From JAFGQJ01 sp964588525 (lineage in GTDB: Bacteria; Spirochaetota; Spirochaetia; SZUA-6; DRHE01), in assembly GCA_964588525.1 (NCBI GenBank), contig CAZPQC010000053.1, positions 1 to 24,695 on the forward strand: DNA of 24,695 nucleotides. Reading direction: 5' to 3'. This document shows positions 21,347-24,695 of the stretch, piece after piece; position 1 is the first letter of the stretch; the number at the start of each line of letters is the position of its first letter. Made by a program: the position numbers and the translations under genes. The notes beneath the pieces were generated by a model that saw only the letters and a list, made by a program, of their open reading frames with translations, had not been told where the DNA came from and made no database searches.

Positions 21347-22363
21347 ATGGCATCGGCCGGCTGTCGCAGATACCTCCTCCTGATTCTGCTGCTCTCTCTG
21401 AGCTGCCTCCGCACCGAAGCGCTGACCCTCAAGATCGCGACCGTGGCTCCGGCAGGCTCACCCTGGGCCGAGTCCTTACGCCGCCTGTCTGCCGATTGGG
21501 ACCGGATTTCCGGGGGGCGGGTCAAATTGAAGATCTACGCCGGGGGAATCGCCGGGGAGGAGGCGGACATGATTCGCAAGATGCGCATCGGTCAGCTCGA
21601 TGGTGCGGCGTTGACCCAGCTGGGCTGGGGCCTGCTGGACCCGGGGATCCTCGCCCTCAGCACTCCTTTCCTCATTCAGGAAGAGCAAGAGCTGGAGCGA
21701 GTGATGGAGCGCAGTAAAACCTACTTCGAAGACAGGCTCGAAAGCGCGGGATATCGTTTGTTCGCCTTCTCGAAGGCCGGGTGGGTTCATTTCTTCGGAC
21801 GTGTTCCCCTGATCGTTCCGGAAGACCTGATGCGCCTGAAGCTGGGCGTACCGGCGGGTAACGCTGATTTCGTCGATACCTGGCGCAAGATCGGCTTCAA
21901 CGCATTCAGCCTTCCTTTTGGAGATATCCTGGTAGGGCTGCAGACCGGGATGATCGATGCCTTCTACGCCCCGCCTCTGGTCGCAGCCATCTTCCAGTGG
22001 TTCGGGCCGGCCCGCCACATGACCGCCCTGCCCGTGGCCCCGGTGGTGGGGGCTGTGGTGATGCGCTCAGAATCTCTGGACCGAATCCCCGACGAATTGC
22101 GGGTGGAACTGCTCGCCACCTTCGATGAGCTTGCCCGGAAGCTGAACACCGAGATGGTCAGCCTGGAGAAGGAGGCCCTGAGCGCCATGGTGCAGCAGGG
22201 TCTCCAGATCCATCCGGTCCCCGCCGACGCGGCTGCGCGGTGGCGAGGGATCGTTGGCGAAGGAATCCAGGTGGTCCTGGGGCGAATCATTCCCGAAGAG
22301 TCCTACGACCTGATCGCAGACCTGGTCACCGAGTACAACACACCGGATATCAGGAAAGAGTAG
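21347..22363 (+). CDS. TRAP-type transporter periplasmic binding protein (DctP family), orphan
   Basis: The protein has 338 residues from the ATG at 21347; the frame opens upstream and a GTG at 21332 is an alternative. No strong ribosome site is visible. Residues 6-29 form a signal peptide (RRYLLLILLLSLSCLRTEA). TLKIATVAPAGSPWAE is the classic first strand of DctP proteins. YAGGIAGEEADMIRKMRIGQ and GDILVGLQTGMIDAFYAPP are further family segments; the last usually leads to the substrate-clasping region. Most family members bind carboxylates such as dicarboxylates, sialic acid or sugar acids through a conserved Arg. No DctQ or DctM membrane genes are adjacent, so the partner must be elsewhere. 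The 3' end overlaps the convergent DMT gene by 14 bp. Confidence 0.87.
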   Translation: MASAGCRRYLLLILLLSLSCLRTEALTLKIATVAPAGSPWAESLRRLSADWDRISGGRVKLKIYAGGIAGEEADMIRKMRIGQLDGAALTQLGWGLLDPGILALSTPFLIQEEQELERVMERSKTYFEDRLESAGYRLFAFSKAGWVHFFGRVPLIVPEDLMRLKLGVPAGNADFVDTWRKIGFNAFSLPFGDILVGLQTGMIDAFYAPPLVAAIFQWFGPARHMTALPVAPVVGAVVMRSESLDRIPDELRVELLATFDELARKLNTEMVSLEKEALSAMVQQGLQIHPVPADAAARWRGIVGEGIQVVLGRIIPEESYDLIADLVTEYNTPDIRKE

Positions 22364-23240
22364 CAGACACCAGAACGATTCCGGCTACAGCCAGCAAAGT
22401 ACCTATCGCCTCCAGAGTCCGAACCCGCTCCTTGAAGAGCAGGAACGATAGAATAAAAACGCAGAGGATATTTAGTACACTTCGCAGGGGATAGACAACA
22501 GCCCCCCGCAGGAACTTCAGAGCCATGGTGATGAAAGCGTTCGCGGGAACGCTGGTTACTCCCATGCTGAAGGCGATCAGCAGAATACCCCCGCAGTTCT
22601 TCCAGGGGCTTTTTTTCCATCCCAGCAGCAGACCGGCCCCGGAGAGGATCACCAGAGTCAGCCCCTGGTAAAAACCCAAAGTAAAGGCTCCTCCTGCCGG
22701 GTTCAAAGCCACGTAAACCCTGGGCACGCTTACCCCTATACCGGAAAACAAGGAGGCGAGGGCCAGGAGAATCCAGGTGCGGGCGTCGGGAATGGCCGCA
22801 TCGTGACCGGATGAACGCTTGCCCAATGCGAAGAAGACTATGGAGGAGAATATCAGTACCACCCCCAGGATCGCCTGCAGCACCAGGGTCTCCCGGTAGA
22901 TCAAAATGCTCAGGCCAAAGGGGACCAGCAGGCTGAATTGGATAATCAACCAGCTTATATTCAGCTGTGCCCGTCTGGCCACCACGAAGTACAACCGTAG
23001 GGCCAGGTACATGCATATCCCGAAGGGCACCCCGAGCAGAAGGGCCTCCCGGGTGTAGAACGGTTCGTGGAACAGGAGACGAAAAACAGTGGTCACGAGG
23101 ACGAAGGTCACTGAAAAGAAAAACATGACGGGATTTGTCGGATAGGCTTTTCGCTCTTTGAACTTGTAGTTCAAACTGTACAGAGCCCCCGCCGAACCCG
23201 TCAAAAATGTGAAAACCAGCCCGTGGAACGTACTGCCCAT
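22350..23240 (-). CDS. EamA/DMT superfamily permease
   Basis: The protein has 296 residues with about ten hydrophobic helices in two EamA repeats. The first ends near VVLIFSSIVFFALG (about residue 135) and the second near IGTLLAVAGIVLVSATLS (the C-terminus). LLFKERVRTLEAIG near 270 and LIYRETLVLQAILG near 115 are the repeat hallmarks, with a charged residue after the penultimate helix. Family members export amino acids, nucleosides, sugars or drugs; the substrate is not predictable. The ATG at 23240 lacks a ribosome site. A TATACT sequence ends 7 bases upstream of the start codon, so a leaderless transcript is possible. The 3' end overlaps the TRAP binding-protein gene. Confidence 0.87.
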   Translation of the reverse strand: MGSTFHGLVFTFLTGSAGALYSLNYKFKERKAYPTNPVMFFFSVTFVLVTTVFRLLFHEPFYTREALLLGVPFGICMYLALRLYFVVARRAQLNISWLIIQFSLLVPFGLSILIYRETLVLQAILGVVLIFSSIVFFALGKRSSGHDAAIPDARTWILLALASLFSGIGVSVPRVYVALNPAGGAFTLGFYQGLTLVILSGAGLLLGWKKSPWKNCGGILLIAFSMGVTSVPANAFITMALKFLRGAVVYPLRSVLNILCVFILSFLLFKERVRTLEAIGTLLAVAGIVLVSATLS

Positions 23241-23279
23241 GTGGATCAGTATAGGTCAGTGAAGCTATTCTATCTATTA

Positions 23280-23363
23280 AGAACCGGTAGAAACTGCTGG
23301 GCGGAAACCGTCCGGCAGAGTCCCACAGTTTCAGCCACCCGGTACCGGCGGTCCCCAGGTTCT
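23280..23363. other. Potentially structured element between divergent genes
   Basis: AGAACC (23280-23285) can pair with GGTTCT (23358-23363). Inside this, GAAACTG (23290-23296) pairs with CAGTTTC (23326-23332), CTGGGCGG (23297-23304) pairs with CCGTCCGG (23308-23315) over an AAA loop using two G-U pairs, and CCGGTACCGG (23339-23348) is a palindrome. The nested layout resembles a multibranch RNA or an operator cluster. It lies upstream of the likely promoter of the rightward operon, so if it is RNA it more likely belongs to the leftward DMT transcript. Confidence 0.35.
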
Positions 23364-23364
23364 C

Positions 23365-23393
23365 TTGACTTGCCTAAACCGAAAACTCATACT
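23365..23393 (+). promoter_or_regulatory. Promoter for the xanthine-dehydrogenase-type operon
   Basis: TTGACT (23365-23370) and CATACT (23388-23393) are 17 bases apart, ending 27 bases before the GTG start. Confidence 0.5.
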
Positions 23394-23420
23394 GATTCGG
23401 ATAAAGCAGGAAAGTAGCAG

Positions 23421-24281
23421 GTGGATGCAGTGGCAGAGATTCAGTGGTATTTTCCGAACGAGCTGGAAGAAGTCCCCGGGATTCTCGCACTGGATGGTGT
23501 CGTCCCCCACAGCGGGGGAACCGGGATCCTGTGGGGCGGCATGACGCGGATTCGGGGGTTGATGGACGTGAGCCGGCTGGACCTGAAGTTCTGCCGAGTC
23601 CGGGACGGTACGATCGAGCTCGGTGCGGCCTTGAGCTACTGCCAGGCGGCTGCTGCCCTGGTCGAATCGGGACATCTGCTGAGTCGGTCCCTCTCCTCCG
23701 CCGCCACCGAGCCGCTTCGAAACCGCATCTCCCTGGGCGGCAGCATCTCCATGTTTCCCTACTGGTCGGATCTGCTGGGACCGCTTCTGGCTCTGGAAGC
23801 GGAGCTCTCTCTTGCAGGGGCGAACAGCGGCACCCGGGCACTCGAGGAATACCTGCAGAACAGGGACCTCCGGCAAAACACGCTGATCACCTCGATCCGG
23901 CTGCCCGATCGGCCCTGGCAGGGAGCCTACTACCGGCACACCCGCACACGCACCGACCGACCCGCCTTCAACTTCACGGTTTTGCTGAGATGCAGCCCGC
24001 GGCGGATCGAAGAGGTCCGGATCGTCGTGGTCGGCTGCTCCGGACGCTACCGGAGGCTTACGGAGGTGGAAAAGGTTTTCGAGGGCTCGGAAGTTCCCGC
24101 CGCACCGTCAGAGCTGCTCGAGGAAGCGGTTGCACAGCTTGATATCGATTTTCCCGCCCGCATGGGATTCAGCGCCGAGTATCTGAACGCCTGCGCGCCT
24201 ATCGAGCTCAAGCGGACCCTTGCCTCCGCCCTCCAATCATCCCCAACATCCCGCGAATCGACCGCCGGGAGCGCGTCATGA
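23421..24281 (+). CDS. Xanthine dehydrogenase/CO dehydrogenase-type FAD-binding subunit
   Basis: The protein has 286 residues and starts at GTG (23421), with AGGAAAG upstream and a second in-frame GTG at 23430. PHSGGTGILWG (about residues 29-39) corresponds to the FAD pyrophosphate loop 'A-G-G-T-D-L', with Gly replacing the usual Asp. LRNRISLGGSIS (about 99-110) matches the second FAD motif 'I-R-N-x-x-T-x-G-G'. The C-terminal domain (from about 180) is the CO-dehydrogenase flavoprotein fold. It relays electrons between the 2Fe-2S subunit and NAD or another acceptor in a molybdenum hydroxylase. The next gene overlaps as ATGA. The exact substrate of the enzyme (xanthine, aldehyde or other) cannot be told without the Mo subunit. 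Confidence 0.87.
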   Translation: MDAVAEIQWYFPNELEEVPGILALDGVVPHSGGTGILWGGMTRIRGLMDVSRLDLKFCRVRDGTIELGAALSYCQAAAALVESGHLLSRSLSSAATEPLRNRISLGGSISMFPYWSDLLGPLLALEAELSLAGANSGTRALEEYLQNRDLRQNTLITSIRLPDRPWQGAYYRHTRTRTDRPAFNFTVLLRCSPRRIEEVRIVVVGCSGRYRRLTEVEKVFEGSEVPAAPSELLEEAVAQLDIDFPARMGFSAEYLNACAPIELKRTLASALQSSPTSRESTAGSAS

Positions 24282-24695
24282 CCGGAACCCTATCCATCAA
24301 CGGGACGGAACTGCGGATCTCCCTGCGGGGGGATGAGGTGCTTCTGGATGTACTCCGCGACCTGGGCCACACCGAGGTCAAGGAGGGTTGCCGGGAAGGA
24401 GCCTGCGGTTCCTGTCTGGTGCTCCTGGACGGCGTGCTGGTCAACTCCTGCCAGGTTCTGGCCGCCTCCGCTCTCGGGAGAGAGATCACCACGGTGAAGG
24501 GACTGGGGACATTTCACGAACCCCACCCGATTCAGGAGGCCTTCGTGGAAACCGGGGCGGTGCAGTGCGGATTCTGCACCCCCGGGATGGTCCTGGCCAC
24601 CTTCGCCCTCCTGAAAAAAACTCCCCGGCCCTCAGAGGAACAGATCCGCCACGCCCTGGACGGCAACCTCTGCCGCTGCACCGGCTACGTCAAGA
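24278..24695 (+). CDS. 2Fe-2S subunit of a molybdenum hydroxylase (XdhC/CoxS-type), cut by window edge
   Basis: The first 139 residues are visible. Cys38, Cys43, Cys46 and Cys58 (CREGACGSC followed by C) bind the plant-ferredoxin-type cluster. Cys97, Cys100, Cys132 and Cys134 (CGFC and CRC) bind the second cluster near the molybdopterin. The family is usually 150-170 residues long, so little is missing. The start overlaps the stop of the FAD-subunit gene by 4 bp. Order FAD then 2Fe-2S suggests that the large molybdopterin subunit follows beyond the window. Confidence 0.93.
   Translation, partial: MTGTLSINGTELRISLRGDEVLLDVLRDLGHTEVKEGCREGACGSCLVLLDGVLVNSCQVLAASALGREITTVKGLGTFHEPHPIQEAFVETGAVQCGFCTPGMVLATFALLKKTPRPSEEQIRHALDGNLCRCTGYVK

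Noticed and set aside
23290..23350. Cobalamin riboswitch
   Set aside because: Short stretches such as GGAAACCG and AGTCCCACAGTTTCAGCCA recall it, but the conserved B12-box core is absent and the element lies upstream of the likely promoter.
1..24695. CRISPR arrays, tRNA/rRNA genes, insertion sequences or prophage genes
   Set aside because: No regularly spaced repeats, tRNA-like cloverleaf ends, transposase motifs or phage genes were recognised by eye.

Overview
The window reads as GC-rich chromosomal DNA of an anaerobic, fermentative bacterium. A spirochaete (Spirochaetaceae-like) is my best guess. The sugar-binding protein has a signal peptide ending in AFA-GGS, a style common in spirochaetal binding proteins. 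The window also holds an Mrp/MinD/DiNase (ORP-type) locus typical of anaerobes, an orphan TRAP binding protein and a clostridial/Halothermothrix-like sucrose-phosphate synthase. This is inference; no rRNA or other taxonomic marker is present. No tRNA, rRNA, CRISPR array, transposon or phage gene was seen.

Layout. (1) 2-277: the C-terminal end of an AAC(3)-like acetyltransferase. (2) 346-5310: the most interesting block, two divergent gene sets resembling the Orange Protein (ORP) locus of Desulfovibrio. Leftward are an Mrp/NBP35 ATPase and a small DiNase (NifX-like) protein, translationally coupled. Rightward are a DUF134 helix-turn-helix regulator, a second DiNase protein, a Gly-rich zinc-ribbon miniprotein, and a 639-aa protein in which two MinD-type ATPases, each carrying two 4Fe-4S motifs, are fused. 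A pterin carbinolamine dehydratase follows. The divergent control region (1506-1743) has a consensus promoter, twin palindromes and a 70-bp-phased repeat. (3) 5348-12294: sucrose and alpha-glucoside metabolism. Leftward are sucrose-phosphate synthase and a uridine-kinase-like P-loop kinase; rightward are a LacI regulator and an AglE-AglF-AglG-type ABC importer without its ATPase. The aglF-like gene is interrupted by a 100-N gap that is very probably a false gap. (4) 12310-18277, all leftward: an AsnRS/AspRS-core paralogue, a zinc alcohol dehydrogenase, a Gfo/Idh/MocA oxidoreductase, a small possible winged-helix ORF, a URO-D family protein that appears to start at AUC, and a MEMO-family protein with a PqqD-like N-terminus. 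(5) 18368-24695: a SERCA-like Ca2+ P-type ATPase, a TRAP-type periplasmic binding protein, an EamA/DMT permease (leftward), and the start of a xanthine-dehydrogenase/CO-dehydrogenase-type operon (FAD subunit, then a 2Fe-2S subunit cut by the window edge).

Together: the ORP-like block probably builds or handles a metal-sulfur (possibly Mo) cofactor, using paired ATPases and DiNase carrier domains under a local DUF134 regulator. The sugar block couples alpha-glucoside uptake with sucrose synthesis. The last operon encodes a molybdo-flavoenzyme whose large subunit lies beyond the window.
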